Shown in pieces: positions 1 through 12,700 of a DNA stretch of 60,000 nucleotides. This DNA comes from Apostichopus japonicus (Eukaryota > Echinodermata > Holothuroidea > Aspidochirotida > Stichopodidae), in contig NC_092583.1 of the NCBI RefSeq assembly GCF_037975245.1, positions 8,138,764 to 8,198,763 on the forward strand. Reading direction: 5' to 3'. The notes under the pieces are model-generated. The model was not told where the DNA came from. It worked only from the letters and a program-made list of their open reading frames with translations, and ran no database searches. Positions within the stretch are counted from its first letter, which is position 1. Every line of letters starts with the position of its first letter. The translations under genes and the position numbers were made by a program.

Positions 1-3000
1 AAGTTGTGCAACTCTAAAGTTGCTATTTCATGCTGCGATTCAGCATGAGGCATGATTCAGCATGAGGCATGAGTTTTGATGCCAAATTTTTACCAAAGTA
101 ACCATGTTAGAGCTGTCAGGGATTTATACTTTAATTTTAAGTATCAAGTTCTTACACCTAAACAAATTTCAGGGTTCTAGCTGTTCTCAATAATAATTTA
201 TGAAGTTGTTAAGCTGCTCCGATGTACAAAAGAGGTCATCTTTGACGGCCAATAACTCAAAATGCATCATGGTGAAAAAATCTGATTATTTTTTCTGGAA
301 GAGATATAGTACCACCCTGTTTGTACAAAAAATTTCAGGAGGGTGTTTGCCTTATTTTGAAATGAAATATCCTCAAAGTTTTGGATTTTTACAATAATTT
401 CTTCTATTCTTTTTTTTTTTAATTTAGGGAAAACATCACCTGAAAGCCTAGAAAAATACTGTAATGTACATGTATGTAAAAAAAGGTTTTCCATCCTAAA
501 TAACATTCATTCACATTTGATGTCTTTGATTTAACTTATTAAAAAACATTCTGCATAGTTTCTCCAAAGATAGTAATTTCCATCCATAACATTCACATTC
601 CGTCCATAACGTTTTCCTAATTCCATCCATAACACAGATGTTTCACTGAACCCCAGTTTATCTATGTGCAAGAATCTGGTAATTTTTCACTTCATCCTTA
701 ATGGCATTGATAACCTTCAGAAGATTACATGCAAATTTTATCACTGAAGTGAACTTTAAAATTGCCAGGAGATTAAAGACATCAGGTAGCGTTATGGACG
801 GAAATAATGATTTTCTTCTCGGTTAGCATCTTAATTAGGGATGCCCTACTTAATTTTTCCAAAAACTATTTTGGAGCGATCAGTACCATAAACAATTATT
901 CAGGTGCAGATTCCTGTGAATTCCATCATTCCTTGCAGTTCAGTGGCACAAATTGCTGTTTCCGTCCATAACGCTGGCTTAAGTGCATTGTCGATATAAT
1001 TAAGCAGTACTCGTTAACAAAGAAACATACAAATTTAATTTTTTTGCCAAGCAAGCTTAAATTGTTCTTCTTTTGGACAAAACTATCAAAATTGATAACT
1101 ATGATCATCTAAATTTTAGCCCTGAGGTTGACAGGTTTTGGATCTGACCCTGCTATTATCTTCAATTTTTAAATGCAATCTGCCCATATATGATATGTCC
1201 TAGATCAGCATATTTGCGATGCGATAACTGGATTTAAAACTGCTTCCTTTGCCCTTATGATCACTGAAAGATTCCTTTAAACAACAATTTTTCTACATGA
1301 TTCTATCTGAAGTGTTTTGACAGATTCGCCGCGCTCCTCCTTTACCTGTCGCCAATCTGCAATTGCAATCTCTTATCCAGCTTCTCAGAGTACATGACAC
1401 GGAAAAGATTTTAGCACTGTGCCCTCTCCCCCCCCCCCCCTTTATGACACTTCTGGGACACCGCTCGTGCACTTTCTCCTACTCCCCACTTTCCCCTCCC
1501 CACTTTCCCAACTCTCACTCTCTTGTGACAGAAGTTGGATAGTATTCAGTATTGACTTCGCTTACGTGTCTCCTCACAGCCTTAGCACCAACACAACATG
1601 AGCCGCCTGTGTTCCTATCAGACACTTAACAGGCCGAGGCAGCATTTGGTAGAGCAGTGATGAGAGGTGAAGCTCGTCACTCGTAAATATCCAAACCAGT
1701 AAGTTTTGGAATGTACAGCAGTGTATACCTAAAAGACCCTACATATGTATAGGAAGTACTGAATACACACAGTATCATTAAACAAAAATTTACTGGCAGT
1801 ACAGTGGATGATCAATTTATTCGAAAGTTTAGGTGTAAATTACATTTAAAACTGCTAACAGAAAAGTTACCTATCAATCCTAGAAATGGACTTGAGTGTA
1901 CATTAAATCTTCCTTATAACATAGGTGTTTTAGCATTTTAGGCTGATCTGTTGGGTAATTTCAAAGCTTCGTGTATGGAAAGAAATAATTTAAAACTAGC
2001 GGATCGAACAGAATCGTCTGCATTGTAAACTTTGAACAAACTTTAGACTACAAGTAAGAAATAATCAAAATCAAACAATTAAGTATTAACCTGCATTCGC
2101 CAGAGCACAGAGCTGTTAAAATAATTCATAACAGATAGTTTGGATCTATAGGTACAAGTATGTTAAATATGACAATTTATGGGGAATTATATATCATCGT
2201 ACAGACTTTATTACATAGTTTAATACCATTTTGTTTGCCAGCTGCAACTGTCTACATCGTTTAGATGATTTCTGCCAGATTTAATTTGGAGAGTGCATTA
2301 GCCATCGACAGAATATTACATGTCTCATATGTACAGTACAATGACGTTAGCAATTGTTAATTCACAATTTAGTAGGCTGGAGAATGCACATAATATATTA
2401 TCACCATGGAAACTTGTACAGTATTACCCGTTTACGATAGGACAAAACACCTTGTTTCTGACACTTGATATGTTGCTCTGTAGAGTAAACAAGAACAGAA
2501 AAAAAAAAGTTAGCCATATAGTAGAATTAGTTCTGAGAAGTGCAGTATCAGTTTGTTAGCTTTCAAGAAGTCAAGGTTATTCAATATTTATGCATACATG
2601 TACAGCCATACTGCAGTACACAGATGTTGAAATGGAATATACTACTGTATACTGTGTTTATAAAACCTCAATTAAGTGAAGCAAACATAACATAGTTGAA
2701 AATATCTACAGTACTAGTCGAATACAGTACTTAGGTTGATATACAATGTTCTCTGTGCTGTATTTGATATTAGAGTTCATGAGTGTGTTATATGAAAGTT
2801 TATATACATGTTAATCAATGTGGCATTTGACATTTTGTCTACTTAAAGTACTGTAAATTTAGTTCTGAATTAAAAAGTAAATTAGTTGGGGTGAAATGGG
2901 GGGCATGGGGAAGGGTGAAAGGGGCGTGGGGATTGGGAAGAAGTTCCAAGAGATGGAGAAGACAAGAGACAGGACAGGATTTAAGGAGTCACAGGAAAGG

Positions 3001-3611
3001 GGTAGCAGGGTAATATTTTTATTTTTTTTTACTCTGACATAGAGAGTGCGCAGTGTTAAAAGGTTACCAGTTCATTCTAGGCACGGTAATTAAGAGTGCT
3101 GAGGTTGTGAGGAGACAGGTGAGCTCATCACTGGATAATATCCAAATCAGTAAATTTTGGAATTTTTCCTCTGAATCAGTCATCCTACAGTATGTTACAA
3201 TATTGGTTAAATATTCATTTATGGCCCTGTATGTCACATTAATTTCCCACCCTGTCTCATGTACCACCCACCCTTTAAGCTTAAAAGTGAAAGTCAAGTA
3301 ATTTAGACTTTGATGACAGTTCATTAATGCAGGCATGTACACAGACTTTCCTCACTTCCCCCCCCTCCTCCCCTACCATCCACCATCCCCTTCAACCTGA
3401 AGCCCCTTTCCTTTGGACTCCCTTCCATCTCTTTTGGATCTATTGACAGAATTGCTGGTTCACAATGCTGCCAGAGCCTTTTTTTTATTTTGTTTTTCAA
3501 GTGTGGCAGTTTGGTAGTAAATACACAGGTTTGCATTCTGTTACTTAGACATGTGTCTTGTTTTTGTCACTTCTTAATGTACATACAGTTTTTGTAATTT
3601 CATCATTTCAG
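1..3611. other. Sequence upstream of the first recognised exon
   Basis: No coding exon could be supported here. The stretch is AT-rich. At about 578-980 there are repeated words of the type ccRtccataac in both orientations (about 580, 600, 624, 790, 960), C-runs near 1425 and copies of a dispersed repeat ending in a splice-donor-like word near 1645-1720 and 3045-3180. The missing 5' exon of the MAGUK gene may lie here or before the window. Confidence 0.6.
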
Positions 3612-3736
3612 AGGCCTTAGAGACCATCATTGACCACTTGGACATGGTCAACTCTGCTGAGAACGGTCCACCAGACATGGACTTGCTGTTCTTAAAGGAG
3701 GTCATGAGAGGCAAACTCATGCAAAACTTGGTCAAG
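3612..3736 (+). CDS. MAGUK exon 1 of those seen: L27N domain
   Basis: Acceptor ttcag|AG and donor AAG|gtaaac. It encodes ALETIIDHLDMVNS...MDLLFLKEVMRGKLMQNLVK, the first L27 helix bundle; the DLxFLK core is typical of MPP2/MPP6. It enters with two bases of a split codon and leaves in phase 0. An alternative acceptor two bases downstream (3614) would make the exon phase 0 at both ends, so the exact start is uncertain by 2 nt. No in-frame ATG precedes it, so the start codon lies in an unseen upstream exon. Confidence 0.9.
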
Positions 3737-6700
3737 GTAAACATTTTTCAGATGAAATTAGAAACCAAAAGAAACAAATGAACTTTTACAAGTTCTACTG
3801 TATATATACCAGGATATAGTATTGTGCAACCAATTGCAGCCATGTAAAATCCAATTATTCCATTTTTGTCTACTGAGAAATTGGAATCACGTGTCCAGGA
3901 CATGAGCTTAGCTGTATGGATCCACTGAGAAATAGAATCTTTTACAGCATATATGTTAATTTAATTGAGTCACATTGGCCTTGACAGCATGCAGGAATGT
4001 TCATGAATACAGTAAGTTCATCCTACTTAAATATGTGTGTCACTGAATTATGCCAAAACATTAAGCCATTTCCTTCAGCCATGCAGTCTTCATTTCTTCC
4101 TTACCAACACTTTTAAGTTGTAAAAGTAAAACTACACACAGTATCTACAGTACGTTTTATTGTCAGAGAAAACAGATTAGCTCATGTGGCTGCTTAATAT
4201 CAGACTGGAAATATTTGAGCTGCTTTTTAGAGTTTATTTTGTTTTGGGGGTAGAGGAGATTTTTTAGGGGGGGTAATGTTTTTGGGACTCTTACTGGTCT
4301 CCATCCCAAAAACTGACAGATTTGAAATCTCTGCATGATCAACAGGTTTTGAGATAATTATACTCCTGGAGCATTAACAGTATTCTGGAGGACCCTTCCA
4401 AGGTGCCTTATGATCCTATAGTCAGCATTGTTATTACTAGGATTCTGCAACCAGGACGCAATGTTTTGGCCAGGGACGCAAAATCTTCAAATTGCTTCCC
4501 TTGTCAGTCAGCAGACACAATATTTTTTTTTTTTTTGAGAAACAAAGTACACACTCACAACTAGGTCTTTGGAAAACATAACAAAACACATATTTGAATG
4601 AACATCTTACATTCTTTCTTTTGAAAATCAGCAAACCACAACTTCTTCTGAAAAGAACCAAAATTTCTTCCAATCCTACAGATCATTGAATTTGTTTGAA
4701 AATAAATATAGGCCTATCATAACAATCCCCTGCATGTACAACTCTCCATTACAGAGATTTCAAGCTAAAATTGATTTGATTGGCTACCTGTAATTGTCCC
4801 TACCCATTGTCTGGAAACATTTTGCATCTTTATTGCTCAAAATGAACACAAAATATGTTGTTTAACAACAATTACTTGCACTTGTACTTTCCCCTATGCA
4901 GATATAACAAAATTTGTGGTATTGTGGTATAGGCTATCATATGTGTACACTCAAATGTCATAATGTTAAGCCTCAGTTGTCCCATGCAGTAAGTATGTCA
5001 ATGACAACAAGTGACCATTGGTAAGAAGATGCACTTGAATTTTTTCTGAGACTATCAAGTAATATTTGAATCATTATTTTGATCAGAAATTGTTATTAGT
5101 TGAGACATTCTATGAATTTTGTTGGAAGCTACCATCTCTGATACTGAGAAGACTTTTTTCATTTGTTCAAGTTCTCTCTGCATTGAGAATTGCTAATGTA
5201 AAATGTGCATTCATACCATAGTAGTTTCTTCGTCGCAAACTTTTTCGCAGTCCATTTGACAATGCGATTCAGTCATTTTTTTTGGGGGGGGGGGCAACGT
5301 TCTTGTGTAAACTACTGTACTGTACTTCATACATCGTCAAAAATAGCCACTGAAGATATTCTTTAATCGACATTGCGTAAAAAGTAATTCACATACTGTA
5401 GGCCTACTGTAATTTACATGGAGCTGGTTGTTTGCAAACACTGCAAAAGCGCCCAGGGCTGGGTAACTGTTGGATCAGTGAGGATTTATGCATATGTGTG
5501 TAGTTGAAACTCTAAAGTTTGAACAGGCCTTTGCTACATACAGTACTAGTGAACTGTGGAATTTAGCGAGGGATATGCACACTGTACAGTAGGTACAGGG
5601 ATGTTCAATTTTTGGTGAAATCGTTGGAAGATCAAAGCTTGGGCAAGGAAAGAGGGGCTGGGCAGTGAAAATTGGTTGAAAGGGCAGGGACAAGGTGGGC
5701 GACGAAGAAGTGCTAGGGCACTGCTCCATCTGCCCTGCATGTGATGTAGAAAAGTATTGTAGTAAAAGTAGGTCATACAATAAACGCAAAATTGTGCAAA
5801 CTTTTGGGGACTTGCGTCCCCGAGACGTAAACTTTTTTTCTCTAGTAACATTACTCCAGTATCAAGCCTGGCCTTTCTTGCTTAAATTTTGTCTTAGGTG
5901 GAAGTGTTACAAGTTAAAGGCTTTAGATCAGGCAGCATCTCCTGTTGTCCCAACCAATGAGTCCTCTAGTCTACTCTGCATGCTCCAGGAGTGCATGATT
6001 TTCTAAACTAAAGGCCTCTACTTGATTCCCTTTGTTTTGGACTGAAGCCAGAAGTTTAGAGTAGATCGCTGTTATTAAGTCTACTCAAACCAGCAAGTTT
6101 TTGTTGTTTTCTCTTGTAGAGGCGTTTTGGTTACATTATTATTATTATTATTAACCAGCAGTTAGAACGCTATTCACACCTCAAAGAGTGTACCATAGCG
6201 TATCAAACTTAGCCCTGGTCATTGGTAACTTGTCACACCTAGCTACACACCAAAGTGTGCACAATTCAATCAATCTCTCCTGGGACACCACAGTGCACCA
6301 CAACCGTGTGTCCCCCGGGGGACTTCCCATAGGGTGCAGCCACAAAACGGTGCACGCAACTATATTTACAAGTTACATCGCAAGTCCCCATTTATACACC
6401 TGGATGAAGAGAGGCAAAGGAGATCAAGTGCGTTGCCCAAGGACACAACGCAATGATCTGGCCAGGGCTCGAACCTGTAATCCTTAAATCACAAGTCCAC
6501 TGCCTTAACCATACTGGACAACAACGCCCCTGCACATATACAGTGCTGATGTTGTTATTGTTAAAAAATGATTAATGTTACTGTGTCTATGATGGACATG
6601 CAGTTGCTCCGAATCGGTTTCAGATTGTATTCAAGAGTGAGAAAACATGAGTGAATATGGAATCACGTCATTGGATATATACTGTACCCTACACAACGAA

Positions 6701-9700
6701 TTCACCATACAGTAGTTGCGATACTAGTTCAACAATACTTCTTCTTTTTTTCTCTGTGAGTGAAATCATGCAGTCAGATGTTGGTTTAATTTTGTGAAGA
6801 TACTTTTAACAGTGCTCTTTGTACTTTAATATCTATGAGTAAACTCAGAACGGCTGCGTGAAATTGGAGAATTAATGAATTGAGGTTAATTAACTATCTG
6901 TGATCCTGATGTACCACAAATTTAACAAAGTACTCTGCCATTTTTCCCTGACAATATATGAATCGTAATAATTAACATATTTTGTATTTAACATTGGATG
7001 AATCATGAAGGTACACATTAGATTGCAAGAATATGGCATTACGAGAGGGTCTGCTAATTGATACAGTACATATCTATACCTGTAGTTTGGGCATGCAAGC
7101 AGTTATGCACATCATGTTTTTCTTAGAGCCGTCATATTTTTTGTAAAATCTTACATTAAGATCTTTCTGGAGAAAATTAAAAAATACGGATCTGTTTATA
7201 TACTGTAGTCTATAGGCTGACAAAATTACTCCCAAACAAGTACCAGGCGTGAGCTTTTTCCACAAATTCGCGGAAAATCTGTGATTTCTTTTCTACCTCG
7301 GGGACAAAAACTATTATCCTAACACACTGTAGCATATATGCAAACTGGAGCCTATACCAAAATTTTTGCAAATTTCCGTGATTTGTTTTTTACCCCAGGC
7401 TCATCCCTGAAGAACAGATTTTAAGTTGCACATTCGTCGAATGGATGAAGATGCCATAATTGGCGCCTCAGTAATTCTCTCTCGGAATGTACATCCTTCA
7501 CTAATTATATCAAAGTTCTACTGTACACAGTGATCCATCTTCAGACTGTTACTGTATGAATTTTGGATTAATTTAATATCAGGCAATAGCAGGCAGCTGA
7601 AATAGCAGAAGTCGACATATTAGCAGCCACGAGGGTACCTGTAACTTTGATTAAATTTTGTAATGTTATTTAACTGCTGATGGACTGCCTGTAGCGCACT
7701 TCCTTTTCAATTAACTTTTTCAATTGTGAGCACTTGGGGAGTTTGGATTGGTTTCAGTATAACCACGGTACTAGTAGGATATTACATTTCTGGAGACAGA
7801 ATTTTTTCTACTGTTTGTTTAATATACATGTCAGGCCTAGAGCTCAAATCATGTTTACCGGATAACCATGTGGTACAGTATAGGGCATGGGCGGCGATCA
7901 TGGGGGGGACGGGGGGACATGTCCCCCCCAATATTTTAGGTGGGGGGGATATAGTATCTAATATCCCCCCAATATTTGGTGGCATAGTTTTTTTTAAGCA
8001 TATGTTTTGTATTTTTTTATGATATCGCTAGTAATTTCGATATAGGAAATGCTTAGATGCAACTTAAAAGGCATGGGAAGTGCCATTTCCAGCGATCTGG
8101 GGAGGCATTTTCGGCCAAAATTTTCTTTTGCGCTTCGCGCCAACTTATGGTGGCGCTACGCTTAGAAAGTCTGGGTACAAGCTTTGCCTCTCCCTTGGCA
8201 AATTCCTCGCAAGGCGCCTGTCTAACCGTGTCACAATTTGTTACTATATATGACCGAAAATAGTTTTCCTTTTTTTTCTGGAAATGAATAGCTAGACGGA
8301 CCGCATCCGTAATGAAATTTGGTTTGCATCTTGTGTATGAGTGTAAGTACGTACAATCATATATATATATGATCCACATCGATATGGATTCACTGGGTTT
8401 CCATTTGGCCTGTTTCCTACAAGATTTCTAACCGCAGGTGCGTAGCCAAGAGAGAGAGGGGGGGGGGGTGAAGACCGCCCTCCCCCTCGAGCACATTTTT
8501 TTTGGTATTTTCTATGACATCAAAGTTTTATAGTAGCCGTTATAAGAGGTTTTAATATTTTTACACCAATAATTTAACTGTGTCTGAATTTTCGAAAATA
8601 TCATACTTCCCTCTACTCGTGCAATTTCGACTGGTCTGCTAGGGGTTGAGGGGGGTTTTTCTATATTGGTTGTCAATAGATGAAATTTTGTGCAACATTA
8701 TGGGTATGTTTTGAAGTGAATTTATTATTCAAATTCTGAACATATAATGGGCTTAAAACCATGAAAAGTGGGGCTGACGGGTATTGTGGGGCGTTACGTA
8801 GAATTACCTACAAAAGCAATGATCCACAGGAGATGCAATGAGGTCGAACATGATGTGTGACTGATGACAATCTTGAAAAAAGGCTATGAATGAAAAAAAA
8901 AAACTATTAGGAAAAACTTAGTTCTCAGGCAAAAGTGTACATCTGGTTGGTCATTTTCAAGCCCGAGAAGTGCCATTTCCGGTGATCTGGGGGGCTATCA
9001 AAACCAGAAATTTTCTTGTACGCTGCGCGCCAACCAATGGTGGCACTCCGCTTTGATAGTAATTCGCCTGCATCCAAGCAAATGTCCCCCCCAATATTTG
9101 AAACAGATCGCCCCCCCTGGTATAGGGTGACAGTAGCTTGTAAATCCTGTGTGAAACATATTTCCTGGTGCTGCCAATGTCTACAGTAGCGGCGAGTGGA
9201 AGATTTTTATTAGTTTTACTGTCCTGCATTGTGGCTGTACTGGACAGTACAGGTGGTCTTCTGATGAGTGGTATGGTACATTAAATGACAGACCTCTTGT
9301 GTACCAAAGCTATGTATGCAGAAAGACAGCATCTTTTCCCTATACTTACTGTTGAGTTTACTGTTGACAAAATGAGAATTTTTGGGCTTTTACATTTGAG
9401 AAGGCAAGGGAGATCGGGATCTTTGCTTCCCGTTGGAGACCCACTCAAGTTGATGTCAGGACGCATCCACGTTTAATTGGGAATGTGGTTGGTAATTCAA
9501 TGCCAAATGAAAGATAAAAGTAATGTATGCCAGCACAGAAAAAGGTCACTTACAGTATATAATGATTGTCTAATGTTTTGAATAATGTTTAAAAAAAAAC
9601 TAATATTGTACATACTATAAAAAAAAAGTGTCCGATTTGTTTTCTTTTATGACTGGCTTCTGTAAGACTTTAATGATGCCTGTACATTGGATTGCAGTTT

Positions 9701-12700
9701 ACTCGAAAACAACTCTGATTTATGCAGTGCACGCAGACTTGACTTTCTAGGCTAGCTCTAGGCCGACTACTTCTCCACCCACTGTGAAGAGTTCAATAAT
9801 TGTTAAACTTGAAGTTAGCAGAGGGTGTTGTAGAGGCTATGTCAGCTGAAGATTCACTCAGGCATATATATATAGCTTGAATATTATAGCAGTTACCACC
9901 CTCTCTCTGGCTGCAGGGAATTAGAGGCTCATGATAGGGTACAGTAGTTGTATTCTATTGTTAATATAAACAACCCACTGCAGTCTGACTGTAGTGGTTG
10001 CAGGACTATTAATTTTGGACACTTTGCCTTCAAAATCGTTAGCTTTGCAGGACCTGAATTTCACCAAATTTGCATTCATGTATTGAACGAAATGTCAGTC
10101 ATTTTTGTCTCTCTAAAAAAAAAAGTTTATATGATTCTATTCACATAGAGTCACAGTAGATTGACTTCAGGCTATCCAGATTTGTGAGTGAGCATCGCCT
10201 GATGCAGAGAAGATACAGTGTATATTTGGGCAGATTTCCCACCATACAGTAGATGATCATGCAAAAGATGGTGTTTAGTGCAAAAGGGAGGGGATGGGTG
10301 GGGGAGGGATGAACTGACTATAACCTCCAGAACAAAATTTTTTGAATATAGTCACATTTCATTTCAGGTAATAATTAAAGTAAAATTTAACAATTTGTTT
10401 TTTTTTCTTCAAAAATCTGTAAGTTGCAAATTTTCACTTTCAAATGTGATTTTGGTACAAATATACTGTATGGACAAGTAATCTGGAAGACAAACTTTTG
10501 AGAACCTAGTGGATTCAATAACTACTTTCCATTTTTATTTTTTGTGGTGAAAACAAAAATGTAGGTTGGCTTAATTAGGTTTTTACTGTACTGTACTGTG
10601 CTGTATAAATGATAGTTGCATTTAAAAACACTCACAACAGGGCACATACTTCAATCAGATTCTATACTGAACCTCACAATTTGCTTTGGGGGGGGGGGAG
10701 GGGGGGGCGATATTTTGATCAACATTAAATATTCAATTTCAGAATGTTTGTTTTTTGTTGGTGACGGTTTAATGTTTGTATGTTGGAATTAATTCTTCTA
10801 AGTTCTCTGATGTTTTCATTGTGTCTCCTCTCCCGCAAAGGCTCATGATACTCTGGAGGATAAAGAGGTGAAACCGTGTCATACTGACAGTGTAGGATTC
10901 ACCGGGGACATCATCGCAGAGTTAACCTCAGTCACAGGTACTGACCAAGCAGCCACAGAACTTGCCGGTATTCTCCAGGATTTGCATTTCATTGTAAGTC
11001 CAGATTGGATTATTTACTGTTTCATGTCAACGCCATTGACACATGCATGTGACTGTAACATCAAAGAGATAAATTCATTAAGTACTAACAGACAGACAGA
11101 CGATGTCCAGTTTGGGAATGAGTGGTTGAAAACTTGACAGAGACATTCGGTGGTGATATGAAGCCTTAAAGGGAGTGAAGAGTCACGCACAAAGACACGT
11201 CTGGTGCCGGTAATCTGGCCTACTGTAGTTTCGAATGAGGTGTAACAGAAGTTTTAGACACCACCATCGATCCCAGAAAATACACACACAGCTTGCTATG
11301 GTTGGTAATTAGACACTAGTGTACAGTCAATACTTACAGCTACGGTCAATACCCATAGCACAGTGTACATATCAGGCATATGGGTCAGCAGGGAGTTATT
11401 ATGGAACTCCCTGATCTCAGGTCCAGATAAACTATTACAACGTATCATGTTTCATTACTGTCTGCATTTTGTAGTAATAAGAAGAAAACTTCACTTAAGG
11501 AAAGTTAAATTTTTCAGAGGGAGGATTGCGGTTTGGAGCAGGTCTCAATGCCTTTAAGGCCTAAGCACATACAGGAATGTGCACTGTGATAGTGATATTG
11601 ATACTGACCTATTGGGGCAAAGTATGTTTAATTATCATAAAACTTGATCAGGTAAATTTCTAGCTATATATTTGCCTACTGTACACTCCTCTCTTACCTG
11701 TCTCCTATAAAACTGCACTCTGCTCTACCTAGCTTTACAACAGTATACAGTACTGGTGGTAACTTCCGACCCAAACAATAGAAACCGCTCTGTCTTTTAT
11801 TCCCATTTAATTAGAAATTCCTCCCCCTTTAGTGATCCCTACCTAATTGGCTCCTCAGTTCCGACCTCCTGTTTATTTATGGCTTCTTAACAATGTTATT
11901 CGAACAATACTTCACTTCTCAGCATCTCCCTGTTTGAATAATAGACAACTTTCCCGAGAAAAAAAAAAGAGTCTATTCTACAAAACTTAAATATTATCCC
12001 CCGTAGGACCTCTTGCGAGGTCGAACAGGGGTAAACTCCTTTATTGTTGTGGTGGTAACATATTTGTACTGTACCCACCGTTACCCTCATAAGGTCTCTG
12101 GGCATCTGCTTCCTACCAAATCAACCCTTCTTAAAAAATGTTTATACTTTTATTTGGATGACGGCATTTAACTATATCAGTTTGGCATACATAAGGAACA
12201 TTTCACTAGTATAAACTTGATCGAATGTGTTCGGATCCGGGTTACGATGGATTCAGAAGAAAGGGGTCATGGGCTTGACCCTGGAGAAAGGTCAACGGAG
12301 ATGCAGTGCTAAAACATTACCAGTTAATAGACTCGGTAGATTGGAAAGTAACATGGTATCAGTGGAGACAGTTATGTATCGCCACTTGTAAATACCCAAA
12401 CCAAATAGTTTTAGGACAACTAGTGTATGGTCACATGATTTTAGACACTTGGGGGGGGGTAAAATAAGAAGGAGGTAGCTTATTAGGAGGTGACCGGTCA
12501 ACAGCGGTGGTCAGTGGTGGACAGTGGTCAGTGGTGGTCAGTTATTAGGCTAGGTAGATTGGAAAGTAACATGGTATAAGTGGAGACAGGTATGTATCGT
12601 CACTTGTAATACCCAAACCAAATAGTTTTTAGGGCGACTGGTGTATGGTCACATGATTTTACAGCCTTGAGGGGGGGGGGGAGGTAAAATAAGAAGAAGG

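Larger units (their letters stand above)
3737..10840 (+). other. MAGUK intron 1
   Basis: About 7.1 kb without supported coding sequence. It holds a tRNA-like-box dispersed repeat (6147-6530), G-run repeat copies (7880-8190, 8440-8510, 8950-9120), simple G/C and A/T runs, and many TACAGTA/TACTGTA heptamers. A pile-up of these words lies at about 10585-10605. Confidence 0.7.

Noticed and set aside
5475-6006. Overlapping open frames on both strands of about 100 codons
   Set aside because: No domain similarity, low-complexity Pro/Ser content, no splice sites that extend them.
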